Below are positions 18,219 to 26,478 of a stretch of 64,000 nt of DNA, in pieces (within the stretch, counting starts at the first letter, position 1; every line of letters starts with the position of its first letter). Source of the stretch: Maridesulfovibrio sp. (GTDB taxonomy: Bacteria; Desulfobacterota; Desulfovibrionia; Desulfovibrionales; Desulfovibrionaceae). Where the stretch lies: NCBI RefSeq assembly GCF_963676065.1, contig NZ_OY780933.1:62001-126000 (forward strand), given 5' to 3'. Both the position numbers and the translations under genes were made by a program. The notes beneath the pieces were generated by a model. The model worked only from the letters and a program-made list of their open reading frames with translations, made no database searches and had not been told where the DNA came from.

Positions 18219-18467
18219 CTAATCTTCGTGTTCAGCTCCACCCTGCTTACCAGCGCCGGTCATACCGTACATGGTAGTAGATCCGGAAGACCAGTATTCA
18301 ACTTTCTCTTCTTTAACAAGAGCGGTCAGAACTTTCTTAACTTCACGGGCTTTTGCATCAGGGAAAAGCTTAGTGAAATCGTTGAAATAAAATTTACTTT
18401 TAGCGCCTGTCTTTTTTTCAAGATAGGACATGATTTCTTCCTTAGCGGAATCCATATCGATCGGCAT
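18219..18467 (-). CDS. dsrD: Dissimilatory sulfite reductase accessory protein DsrD
   Basis: An 82-residue winged-helix protein typical of sulfate reducers, encoded just after dsrAB. Diagnostic stretches are KSKFYFNDFTKLFPDAKARE, VKKVLTALVKEEKVEYWSSG and the end GAGKQGGAEHED. DsrD is reported to stimulate sulfite reduction by DsrAB. I use the ATG at 18467 because AGGGG stands upstream and the length agrees with DsrD (about 78). The frame is open to 18512, but those residues are translated from the intergenic region. The gap after dsrB is 66 bases. Confidence 0.95.
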   Translation of the reverse strand: MPIDMDSAKEEIMSYLEKKTGAKSKFYFNDFTKLFPDAKAREVKKVLTALVKEEKVEYWSSGSTTMYGMTGAGKQGGAEHED

Positions 18468-18533
18468 AATAAGCCCCTTTCTTTTTAAGAAGGGTGCGGC
18501 AAAACGCCGCACCCTATATTACTCAATTCTATA

Positions 18534-19679
18534 TTAGAACTTGAACTGAGTGGACTGACGCCAAGTGTAGTAAGCGGGATCACGGAAATCATCGATAAGA
18601 TGGGGAGTAAACTCGATACCAGTCTTTTCGAAGAAACGTTCCCAGCCAATACGCTCTGCCCAGTCACCCAGACGTTCGTACTTGTTAGCTTCAGCTTTGT
18701 AGACATCCAGAATAGTACGGATAGTCTTAGTAAGTGTGGGCCAACGAGGAGGTTCGTTAGGAATAAAAGCAACAACAACTTTAGAGAACTTAGGCATGGA
18801 GATACGGTTAGAAACCTTACCACCAACCATCAGTGCGATACCGTCGCCTTCCTTATCGGAAAGAGGCAGTGAGGGGCACATGGTGTAGCAGTTACCGCAG
18901 TACATGCAGCGTTCTTCTTTAATAGCAACAGTCTTGTGGGTAGTACCGTCGATTTCGACCTTGGAAGGACGAACAGCACCGGTAGGACAAGCTGCTACTG
19001 CCAAAGGAATTTCGCAGAGGTTGTCGAGGTATTCGTGGTCAATAATGGGGGGCTTACGGTGAACACCGACAACAGCGATGTCGGAGCAGTGGCAAGCACC
19101 ACACATGTTGAGGCAGCAAGCAACAGCGATGCGAACGGGTGCAGGCATGTTATGGCCGGTGAACTCTTCAAAGAGGTCATCCATGATAACTTTAACAGTA
19201 CCGGAAGCATCAGTTGCGGGAGTGTGGCAATGAACCCAACCCTGAGTGTGAACGATGTTGGATACACCAGCACCGGTACCACCAACGGGGAACTTGTAGG
19301 AACCACCGTCGAACTTGCGGGAAAGCAAGTCTTCTTTCATTGCAACCATCTTGTCCTTGGAATCAACCATGAACTCGACGTTGTTACGAGTGGTGAAACG
19401 GAGGTAGCCGTCGCAGTATTTGTCTGCAACTTCACACATTTCGCGGATGAGGGTAATACTCATGAGGCGAGCAGTACCGCAGCGAACTGTGTATACTTCA
19501 TCTCCGGACTCGGCAACGTGAACCAGTACGCCCGGTTCAATGATTTCGTGGTAAAGCCATTTGCCGTAGTTATTTTTGATAACCGGAGGCAGGAACTCTT
19601 TGTAGTCGCGAGGTCCAATGTCCGAGATCCGGTTTTCCATCGGTTTGTCTGGATTGTAGCCAGAAGAAACGAACGCCAT
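18534..19679 (-). CDS. dsrB: Dissimilatory sulfite reductase beta subunit
   Basis: A 381-residue subunit of the alpha2-beta2 siroheme enzyme that reduces sulfite in the cytoplasm. Seen in the sequence: the sulfite reductase half-domain ([32 protein letters not shown]), the siroheme/[4Fe-4S] cysteines in [16 protein letters not shown] (about residues 151-166), and a ferredoxin domain with [12 protein letters not shown] near residue 258. The C-terminus ends KF. Length is typical. GGGAGG precedes the ATG; dsrA ends 15 bases upstream. Confidence 0.98.
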   Translation of the reverse strand: MAFVSSGYNPDKPMENRISDIGPRDYKEFLPPVIKNNYGKWLYHEIIEPGVLVHVAESGDEVYTVRCGTARLMSITLIREMCEVADKYCDGYLRFTTRNNVEFMVDSKDKMVAMKEDLLSRKFDGGSYKFPVGGTGAGVSNIVHTQGWVHCHTPATDASGTVKVIMDDLFEEFTGHNMPAPVRIAVACCLNMCGACHCSDIAVVGVHRKPPIIDHEYLDNLCEIPLAVAACPTGAVRPSKVEIDGTTHKTVAIKEERCMYCGNCYTMCPSLPLSDKEGDGIALMVGGKVSNRISMPKFSKVVVAFIPNEPPRWPTLTKTIRTILDVYKAEANKYERLGDWAERIGWERFFEKTGIEFTPHLIDDFRDPAYYTWRQSTQFKF

Positions 19680-19694
19680 GTCTGTCCTCCCGTA

Positions 19695-21008
19695 TTATCT
19701 CTGGTGTCTTTTTCTGTATTCGTTAACGTCACGTTCCCAAGGACCATCAACATCTTCAGCTTTCCAGAAGATGTAGGGGTTATGTCTGGGTTCCTGAACG
19801 TGTCTGGGATCAGCCTTGATGCCGGTAACTTCGAGAAGCTTCTGGAAGCCCATGCGACGCATGGTTTCACCAAGACGCTCACGGTTTTTACCTTCTTCCA
19901 TCCACCAGTCCCAAATGTTTTCAACAACTTCTTTGATTTCATCAAAAGGCTCTTCAACCTTGATGAAAGGAACAACGAGGGAGCTGAGCTGAGGACCGTC
20001 AAGGATAGGAGCTTTAGCACCACAAAGAATGGATGCGCCACGATCGTTACCAATCATCAGTGCGCGAGGCATGGTGTTGATGCAGTGCATGCAGTGCATA
20101 CATTCTTTGTCGTTGATTTCGAGTTTGCCGTCAGCATACTTGATGCATTTGCCGGGGCAGAGATCAACAACTTCTTTCTGAATGTCGAATGCACCCCAGT
20201 CTTTGCCGGAGTGAGCACCTGCGTTAGGTCTGAACTCACCACCAACGTAAGCTGCAACAGCTTCCTGGTCGATGCGGATTTCGTCTTTCCAGATACCTAC
20301 AACTGAGAAGTCAGAACGTGCGAGAGCACATACGCAGCTGTTGGGGCAAGCGTCAAATTTGAATTTGAACTTGTAAGGGAAAGCGGGACGGTGAAGTTCG
20401 TCCTGGAATTCCATGGTCATGTCGTAGCACAGAGCCTGTGCATCGTAACATGCGTATTCACAACGGGACATACCGAGACAAGCTGCGGGAGTACGCAGGT
20501 TGGAGCCGGAGCCACCGAGGTCAACGTTTGCTTCATGGGTCAGTTCGTAGAAAATTTCTTCGAGCTGCGGTGTGGTAGTACCGAGGAAAACGATATCACC
20601 GGTAGAACCGTGCATGTTGGTCAGACCGGAACCACGCATATCCCAGATATCCATTACCTGACGCAGAAAGTCGGTGGTGTAGTACTTAGCTGTGGGCTGA
20701 GCAACACGAACAGTGTGGAAGTGTGCTACGCCGGGGAACATTTCGGGCTGGTCACAGTAACGACCGATAACACCGCCGCCGTAACCGAAAACGCCAACGA
20801 TACCGCCGTGCTTCCAGTGAGTTTCACCATCATTGTAAGAGAGCTCGAGTACGCCGAGAAGGTCTTCGCAGACTTCAACGGGAATCTGATAATTCACGTC
20901 CTTCTCGTTTTTTGCTCTAACTTCGGCTTCTTGTTTTACGTCGGACACAAAGCTAGGCCATGGCCCGCTTTCAAGCTCGTCCAACAAGGGAGTTTTGTGT
21001 TTCGCCAT
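19695..21008 (-). CDS. dsrA: Dissimilatory sulfite reductase alpha subunit
   Basis: The 437-residue catalytic subunit of dissimilatory sulfite reductase. Motifs: WKHGGIVGVFGYGGGVIGRY near residue 67, the siroheme-[4Fe-4S] cysteines in CLGMSRCEYACYDAQ (about 173-187), CPNSCVCALARSD near 230, and a ferredoxin insert CMHCMHCINTMPRAL near 300. Length equals that of known Desulfovibrio DsrA. GGAGG stands upstream of the ATG. First gene of dsrA-dsrB-dsrD, with a leader of about 175 bases and a recognisable promoter. Confidence 0.99.
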   Translation of the reverse strand: MAKHKTPLLDELESGPWPSFVSDVKQEAEVRAKNEKDVNYQIPVEVCEDLLGVLELSYNDGETHWKHGGIVGVFGYGGGVIGRYCDQPEMFPGVAHFHTVRVAQPTAKYYTTDFLRQVMDIWDMRGSGLTNMHGSTGDIVFLGTTTPQLEEIFYELTHEANVDLGGSGSNLRTPAACLGMSRCEYACYDAQALCYDMTMEFQDELHRPAFPYKFKFKFDACPNSCVCALARSDFSVVGIWKDEIRIDQEAVAAYVGGEFRPNAGAHSGKDWGAFDIQKEVVDLCPGKCIKYADGKLEINDKECMHCMHCINTMPRALMIGNDRGASILCGAKAPILDGPQLSSLVVPFIKVEEPFDEIKEVVENIWDWWMEEGKNRERLGETMRRMGFQKLLEVTGIKADPRHVQEPRHNPYIFWKAEDVDGPWERDVNEYRKRHQR

Positions 21009-21121
21009 TCCCTTAAACCTCCATAAAGTTTAATAAGATATACCTACCAATACAAATTAGGCATCCGGCATGAGTCGTATTAACCGACTTCACCCGGTTG
21101 CTTTCCTCTCTTAGTACGAGA

Positions 21122-21147
21122 CCCCTTCATCTTTTCGATGCAAGGGG
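21122..21147 (-). promoter_or_regulatory. Hairpin in the dsrA 5' leader
   Basis: On the minus strand, CCCCTTGCATC and GATGAAGGGG pair with one bulge around a GAAAA loop, about 115 bases before dsrA. It may protect the mRNA or regulate translation. No known riboswitch matches. Confidence 0.5.
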
Positions 21148-21191
21148 AGGGAAAGATACCCTTAAGTGAAATAAAACACAACCTATGATCA

Positions 21192-21221
21192 GGGATAATT
21201 AACATACACGCCTATTGTCAA
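21192..21221 (-). promoter_or_regulatory. Predicted dsrA promoter
   Basis: On the minus strand, a perfect TTGACA (-35; 21221-21216) is followed after 18 bases by TATCCC (21197-21192) as a weak -10. Transcription from here would give a leader of about 175 bases. The rest of the 21009-21382 gap holds the leader hairpins and AT-rich spacer toward the divergent gene; I see no other gene in it. Confidence 0.45.
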
Positions 21222-21382
21222 CCAATGATTCTAGTTATCACGGGACAAAAACTCGGACTTGCCAAGCAAGCCGGATTCAGCGTATTTACACATCCCGAAC
21301 GCAAGGTGCGTCAGTAGCAGATATTTCCTACAAAAATTTTTAATAACCAGCAACATAAACTTGAAAAAGTGATTGTCAAAAT

Positions 21383-22039
21383 ATGAATGAATGCAAACAA
21401 TGCGGTACCTGCTGCCGTAAAGGCGGCCCGGCACTGCACACTCAGGACCTGCCTCTGCTTAAAGAGGCCGACGGCATAGATCTCACCGATATTGTTACCC
21501 TGCGCAAAGGCGAAATGGCCTACGATCAGCCTCAGGGTGCAGTACTCCCTTTGAACGAAGAAATTCTCAAAATAAAAGGTTCCGGCGGTGAATGGACCTG
21601 CAAATTTTTTGCTTTATCCAGTCAGGTCTGCAGAATTTATAAAAACCGCCCTCTTGAATGCCAGAAACTTTTCTGTGAAGATCCTGAACCGCTCATGGAA
21701 ATTTACAGTAAGGATAGGATTAGCAGAAAGGATGTACTCCCCGATGGACATCCGGTTCTTGAACTCATAGAAGAGCACGACAAGAAATGCGATCCCATCA
21801 AAATAGCTGAACTTGCTGCCGCAGCTGTTGAAGACTGGACGAACAGCGATAAAATTCAGTCTGATTTGCGGGAGATGCTCATTTTTGATGCCTCTATCCG
21901 TGAACTGGTAATGGAAAAAGCCAAACTTCCAGAAGAATCAATGGATTTCTTTTTCGGCAGACCTTTGTCCATTCTGATTAAAGGCTACGGAATAATCGCC
22001 ACTCAAAACGGCAAGTCTTTTTCACTGCGTAAACTTTAA
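21383..22039 (+). CDS. YkgJ-family cysteine-cluster protein
   Basis: A 218-residue protein with the zinc/iron-chelating cysteine cluster of the YkgJ/CxxCxxCC family: CKQCGTCCRKGG at the N-terminus (residues 4-15), then WTCKFFALSSQVCRIYKNRP (about 70-89) and LECQKLFC. These cysteines probably bind a metal centre. It stands divergent to dsrA. No Shine-Dalgarno sequence is evident at the ATG. A short gene follows 10 bases later. Function unknown. Confidence 0.82.
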   Translation: MNECKQCGTCCRKGGPALHTQDLPLLKEADGIDLTDIVTLRKGEMAYDQPQGAVLPLNEEILKIKGSGGEWTCKFFALSSQVCRIYKNRPLECQKLFCEDPEPLMEIYSKDRISRKDVLPDGHPVLELIEEHDKKCDPIKIAELAAAAVEDWTNSDKIQSDLREMLIFDASIRELVMEKAKLPEESMDFFFGRPLSILIKGYGIIATQNGKSFSLRKL

Positions 22040-22049
22040 GGATTATCTA

Positions 22050-22319
22050 ATGAAAGACGAACGCGGACTTTTTTATTATCCATCCCTGCAAACCCGTGAC
22101 ACAAAAATGTATGTCAGGGAAAATGAAGGATCTATCGAATTCAGGCTTTGGTCCAACGATAATCCCGTTATCTGGGACAAACATGAATGGCTGCCCTACG
22201 ACGTTATCATGGAAGCGGCTGAAGAATACAAAAAAAGAGGATCAGACCGCAACCCGCTCTCACTTTATGACCTTAATGTGGCGCAGCAGCTTATTAAAGA
22301 AGATAAAATAATTCATTAA
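22050..22319 (+). CDS. Small conserved-looking protein of unknown function
   Basis: An 89-residue soluble, acidic protein (MKDERGLFYYPSLQ; then WDKHEWLPYDVIMEAAEEYK). I do not recognise a family. AAGGATT precedes the ATG and the gap to the YkgJ-like gene is 10 bases, so the two are probably one transcript. A terminator follows at 22371. Confidence 0.75.
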   Translation: MKDERGLFYYPSLQTRDTKMYVRENEGSIEFRLWSNDNPVIWDKHEWLPYDVIMEAAEEYKKRGSDRNPLSLYDLNVAQQLIKEDKIIH

Positions 22320-22370
22320 TTTTAATTAGGCTTCGCCTTTTCTTAAGGCTAATCTTGCTTTAGCAAAAAA

Positions 22371-22411
22371 ATATCCCGGAAATCTCAAAGAATGATTTCC
22401 GGGATATTTTT
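22371..22411. terminator. Bidirectional Rho-independent terminator
   Basis: A 14-bp perfect stem (ATATCCCGGAAATC / GATTTCCGGGATAT), T-rich on the plus-strand 3' side and preceded by an A run, between convergent genes. Confidence 0.9.
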
Positions 22412-22814
22412 ATTCTGTTTCCAGCTCAAAGCCTTCTTTCCTGAGCATTTCGGCAAAGCAGCCATCCCCTTCAATCAGCCGCCCGCTGAATGTTCCGTCG
22501 TAAATCTTTCCGACACCGCAAGAAGGAGATCGAGCTTTGAGGATTGCTTTTTTGCTGCCGGTCAATTTTGCCAGCTTAAAGGCTTCTTCCGCTCCGCGCA
22601 TAAAACTTTCAGTTACATCCGCTCCTTGATTGCTGATAACTTTACCCTCCGAGATTTCGCATGGAGGACGAGGGGTTGATAAGCCACCGAGCTGCTCTGG
22701 GCAGACAGGCACCGCCCTGCCCTCGGCAACCAGCTTCATTACCCTTTCATCAGCATTATCTCCGCCGTCATAGCGACAGCAGAGCCCGGCAAGACAGCCG
22801 CTTACAATATACAT
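22410..22814 (-). CDS. DUF523 family protein
   Basis: A 134-residue protein matching the DUF523 family: MYIVSGCLAGLCCRYDGGDN at the start, VCPEQLGGLSTPRPPCEI near residue 42 and KARSPSCGVGKIYDGTFSG near 95. Conserved cysteines suggest metal or Fe-S binding, but the family function is unknown. I start at the ATG at 22814, where the family begins; the frame runs open 7 codons further to 22835. It ends on the shared terminator. Confidence 0.85.
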   Translation of the reverse strand: MYIVSGCLAGLCCRYDGGDNADERVMKLVAEGRAVPVCPEQLGGLSTPRPPCEISEGKVISNQGADVTESFMRGAEEAFKLAKLTGSKKAILKARSPSCGVGKIYDGTFSGRLIEGDGCFAEMLRKEGFELETE

Positions 22815-22909
22815 TCTTGTAACCTCCGAAAACAAATCTGCGTTGTTAGCTCTAACTCATTGTGTTAGTAATAGATTTCATAAACGATATTCACGGTCAA
22901 GGAGCAGTT

Positions 22910-24259
22910 ATGACAGCCATCACCACTTCTGTTTTTGAATTATTTAAAATCGGCCCCGGACCTTCCAGCTCTCACACAATCGGCCCCATGAAAGCGGGAT
23001 ACAATTTCCATAAGTCTGTAGCTGATCTCTCTCTTGATATACAGCCTGATAATATTGAAATAAGACTATACGGCAGCCTTAGCGCAACCGGGAAAGGACA
23101 CGGAACCGACCGAGCAGTGGTTGCCGGGCTGCTAGGTTTCAAGCCGGATAATGTCGAATGCGAATTTCTGGATTCATTAGCCGACGGCGCTCCCCGTAAA
23201 TTTGAAAGCGACAAAATCTCTCTGCCGCTAAGCATAAAAGATGTCGTATATGCTGAGGTCGAAAATGATTTCCCTTATGCCAACACTTTGCTGCTGCGCT
23301 TGAGAAAGGGCGAAGAAATTCTTTTTGAGCAAGAATATTACTCCATCGGGGGAGGCTTTATAAAATGTAAAGGACAGCAGGAAGAAATTCCCCGAGTGCC
23401 CCCTCATCAATATTCAAACATGGTTGAGCTGAAAGCAATCCTGACAGATGAAGGTTTGCGTATGCATCAAGTTATTGTTGAAAACGAACAAGCACTAAAA
23501 GGTATATCAGAAACTGAAGTATACGATAAGCTTGATACAATTCTGGATACCATGAAACAAGCGGTAATGAACGGCCTTGCGGCTGAAGGCACTCTACCCG
23601 GCCCGATAGGCCTGCACCGAAAGGCCAAACGACTCTTTGAAAACAGCTCCCAACCGAACGCTGCTGATAAATTTTTACTACGCCTGAATGCCTACGGATT
23701 CGCAGCGTCTGAGGAAAATGCAGCAGGACGCATCGTTGTCACAGCTCCTACGTCCGGTTCCGCAGGGGTTATCCCCGCAGTGGTCTATGCCCTTGAAGAA
23801 GAGCTGAAAATCAGCAGGGAAAAAATTCGTGAAGGTATGCTTGTAGCCGCGGCACTGGGATTCATAGCTAAACACAATGCCAGCATTGCCGGAGCTGAAG
23901 TCGGCTGTCAGGGGGAAATCGGAGTAGCCTCGGCTATGGCTGCGGGCTTAATAAGCTATGCCTGCGGACATCGCTTCTGGCGCACTGAAAACGCCGCTGA
24001 ATCAGCACTGGAGCATCATCTGGGAATCACCTGTGACCCCGTTGGCGGTTACGTTCAGATTCCTTGTATTGAACGTAACGCAATGGGCGCGGTCCGGGCC
24101 TACAATGCTTACCTCATCGCCTCTGTGGAAAATGAGAAGTTTCATAAAGTTAACTATGATGAAGTTGTCCGTGCCATGGCCGAAACAGGTAAGGATATGA
24201 ACAATAAATATAAGGAAACTTCACTTGGCGGGCTGGCTGTCTCTGTGCCGAATTGTTAG
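22910..24259 (+). CDS. sdaA: L-serine dehydratase (L-serine ammonia-lyase), Fe-S type
   Basis: A 449-residue single-chain enzyme converting serine to pyruvate and ammonia using a [4Fe-4S] cluster. The beta-domain signature GPGPSSSHTIGPMKAG is at residues about 14-29. The alpha domain shows TAPTSGSAGVIPAVVYAL, AEVGCQGEIGVASAMAAG, CGHRFW and CDPVGGYVQIPC, which include the cluster cysteines. The ATG at 22910 has AAGGAG upstream; an in-frame ATG-type start at 22862 lies in the leader. Its pyruvate product would join the OadABG/PEP carboxykinase node encoded next. Terminator downstream. Confidence 0.95.
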   Translation: MTAITTSVFELFKIGPGPSSSHTIGPMKAGYNFHKSVADLSLDIQPDNIEIRLYGSLSATGKGHGTDRAVVAGLLGFKPDNVECEFLDSLADGAPRKFESDKISLPLSIKDVVYAEVENDFPYANTLLLRLRKGEEILFEQEYYSIGGGFIKCKGQQEEIPRVPPHQYSNMVELKAILTDEGLRMHQVIVENEQALKGISETEVYDKLDTILDTMKQAVMNGLAAEGTLPGPIGLHRKAKRLFENSSQPNAADKFLLRLNAYGFAASEENAAGRIVVTAPTSGSAGVIPAVVYALEEELKISREKIREGMLVAAALGFIAKHNASIAGAEVGCQGEIGVASAMAAGLISYACGHRFWRTENAAESALEHHLGITCDPVGGYVQIPCIERNAMGAVRAYNAYLIASVENEKFHKVNYDEVVRAMAETGKDMNNKYKETSLGGLAVSVPNC

Positions 24260-24293
24260 CTTAGCTGTTTTACCATCAACACAAAACTGGCCA

Positions 24294-24336
24294 AAATTAA
24301 GCCCGCAATATCATATAGATATTGCGGGCTTAATTT
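24294..24336. terminator. Bidirectional terminator between sdaA and PEP carboxykinase
   Basis: A 19-bp perfect stem (AAATTAAGCCCGCAATATC and its complement) with a 5-base loop, between two convergent genes. Confidence 0.92.
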
Positions 24337-24374
24337 GAAAGTAATCTAATTTAATTACGCACTAACCATGCGAA

Positions 24375-26117
24375 TTAAAACCACCCTCTGATATGGAGAG
24401 CCTTGGTCAATTTTGTGAGCAGTTCAGGCCTGCAGTTGAGATCTTCTGTCTGCTCAAGAAAATGTCTGCGCTGGGCAAAACGATCCTTGAGGGTCTGGAA
24501 GTATTCGGCACGATTTTCAACATTGGCAGGATTATACGTATCGTAGAATCCGGGCAACACCTTTTCCATGCAATTCCGTTTAGGAATCTGTGCTCCGGGC
24601 AGCAGATCCCAGTCTTCCCACTCCAGCTTATCGGTCAGAATCAAACTCTGAAGGGTAAGCGAAGTCTGCAGGGGAATAGCATTCAGGTCAGTATCCGAAG
24701 AACGCCAGAAACCGATGGAGTTAAAGCTGTATCCTTTTGCGCCGCAGTCAAAGACATGGGCAAAAGCTTCCACGTCCTTCCAGAGTTCATATACGCGGAA
24801 GGGGTTGGCGTAAGGGATAAAGACCAGCTTTTTCAGTTCTTCCTCGGAAACATTTTCCGCAAGATTGCGCTTGGTCATCAGCGCTGCTCCCATCGCCACC
24901 GCCAGATAGGTATCGGTAAAGCGGATAATCGGAGGCAGGCAGGTATCCTTCATAAGCCAGCACAAAGAATTGGGAAAGGTACAGCGGTTAACATAATCGC
25001 CCAGCACATCGCGGTCGATCAATGCACGGCCGTTAGGGTTACGGATATCTTCACCCAGCGGCATCACTTTACCGTCAATTTCCAGCATTGCATGGTTCAT
25101 AACGGAGACCATATATTTCCAGTCAGGATGTCCCAACGGGCGGGAGTCGGTTTTATCAAAAAGGGTCGGTTCCCATGCGCGGCAGACACGGTTCTCCGTA
25201 TCGATCTGGAAAGCGTCATCGTGAAGCACTTTCTTGGTGAACCCTTTGGGGAGGGTTCCGCCGTTGTCATGTGAGTTTGTGTGGGAGGATTTCCCGGTAC
25301 CGGACAGTCCGAAAAATGCAATGGATTTCTTACCCATCTTTTTAATTTGAGCATCAGGACATTCAGAAAAATCAATTTCCTTGATACCGCCGTGACAGGC
25401 AGCCATTCCCACACGGATTCCCGACGTCCAGGCTAGGGTCAGAGTTCCTTTTTTGCGCTCGCCAAAATAACGCATGCCGAAATTATAAATAACGTTACAT
25501 TCTTCATCCACAAGGGCCAGCTGTGGAAAGCCCTGATTATGATAGAATGAGTCTTCGTTGCGCCAGAGATTATCACCGATAATGATAATGTCTTGAATAG
25601 GCAGTTTAGCACTTTCGGCATATTCTTCGGCCAATTCATCAAAGGGGGTGAAATTAACCAGCCAGTTGAAAATATTGGCAGCATCATCTTCGCCGCCCAG
25701 AATAGTGGCCTTGATCATCAGATCCTGATCCAAACCGACAATGGCCTCGGCTTTGATCAATGGGCGTTCCTGCATATCGGAGATTGCTTCCCTCAAATCT
25801 CCCAGGACCTTACGCTGGTCCGGACCGTTTAGGCCATTGTAGAAACGGCGGGCCATGGCAGTACGGCCAACAATCTTTCCGTGGCAATGATTAAGCAGCT
25901 TTGCTCCCTCGGGCAAACCGAGTCTTGCGGCTGCTTCAGGATAAATCAGGTGGTCTGTTTCCATAACATCCCACTGCTTACGGGCAAGCTCGTATGCTTC
26001 GGCCGCATTAACTTTCTTAACCCTTTTATCAGCAAGCAAAGTTTCCGCAATCGCCCTTAAAGGCGGTATTTTGGAAAGGTCATCTTTGTAAAATTCATAG
26101 GTTGACTGACTAGCCAC
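24375..26117 (-). CDS. Phosphoenolpyruvate carboxykinase (ATP-type family)
   Basis: 580 residues. Decarboxylates and phosphorylates oxaloacetate to PEP, or the reverse. The kinase P-loop is FFGLSGTGKSSHT near residue 273. Other family stretches are LLNHCHGKIVGRTAMARRFY, MAACHGGIKEID, LHDDAFQIDTENRVCRAWEP, IRFTDTYLAVAMGAALMTKR and IPYANPFRVYELW. The sequence is longer and more divergent than E. coli PckA (540), so nucleotide preference should be tested. GTG start at 26117 with GGAGG ten bases away. It lies downstream of the oadAGB genes but has its own upstream region with inverted repeats. Confidence 0.88.
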   Translation of the reverse strand: MASQSTYEFYKDDLSKIPPLRAIAETLLADKRVKKVNAAEAYELARKQWDVMETDHLIYPEAAARLGLPEGAKLLNHCHGKIVGRTAMARRFYNGLNGPDQRKVLGDLREAISDMQERPLIKAEAIVGLDQDLMIKATILGGEDDAANIFNWLVNFTPFDELAEEYAESAKLPIQDIIIIGDNLWRNEDSFYHNQGFPQLALVDEECNVIYNFGMRYFGERKKGTLTLAWTSGIRVGMAACHGGIKEIDFSECPDAQIKKMGKKSIAFFGLSGTGKSSHTNSHDNGGTLPKGFTKKVLHDDAFQIDTENRVCRAWEPTLFDKTDSRPLGHPDWKYMVSVMNHAMLEIDGKVMPLGEDIRNPNGRALIDRDVLGDYVNRCTFPNSLCWLMKDTCLPPIIRFTDTYLAVAMGAALMTKRNLAENVSEEELKKLVFIPYANPFRVYELWKDVEAFAHVFDCGAKGYSFNSIGFWRSSDTDLNAIPLQTSLTLQSLILTDKLEWEDWDLLPGAQIPKRNCMEKVLPGFYDTYNPANVENRAEYFQTLKDRFAQRRHFLEQTEDLNCRPELLTKLTKALHIRGWF

Positions 26118-26195
26118 TGTTTTTTTCCTCCAAAGAAAATGTAAGTCTCAACAACTTCTGAAGTCGCCCATTAACGCCATTTGCGATAAAATGCC

Positions 26196-26248
26196 ACTGT
26201 TCATTTACTTAAAATAAATAAGTTTCCCTTATGAACAGTTCCCTGTTC
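26196..26248 (-). promoter_or_regulatory. Inverted repeats upstream of PEP carboxykinase (possible operators)
   Basis: ACTGTTCAT at 26196-26204 and its exact complement ATGAACAGT at 26231-26239, 26 bases apart. The second copy overlaps GAACAGTTCCCTGTTC (26233-26248), itself a 6-bp inverted repeat. Three TGTTC half-sites in 53 bases, about 80-130 bases before the gene, look like sites for a dimeric regulator. A hairpin role is also possible. Confidence 0.45.
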
Positions 26249-26323
26249 GGCTTCGCAAACTTTTTCCACATATCACGATCAATAGTGTTCACACTTCCCC
26301 CTGCCGGGGTATCATAAATGAAA

Positions 26324-26352
26324 GGGCGCATCCCCTATCCGGGAATGCGCCC
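26324..26352 (-). terminator. Terminator after oadB
   Basis: GGGCGCATCCC and GGGAATGCGCCC pair with one bulge around a 6-base loop. Beyond it the minus strand reads TTCATTTATG, a poor T run, so read-through into PEP carboxykinase is possible. Confidence 0.6.
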
Positions 26353-26478
26353 TATTCGATCATTTTCGATTTTTTCTTTCCATCTTGCCTTCCTTTTTTC
26401 CGGGATTCGCCGCCGCGACAAGGCGGTTGCGTTTTGTCATCTCGGATTGGGCGGAAAGCTTCTTCATACTTATTGCTC

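Noticed and set aside
18936..20306. A 456-codon open frame on the plus strand across dsrB and dsrA
   Set aside because: It is antisense to two certain genes, its protein is not family-like, and it arises from the codon usage of dsrAB.
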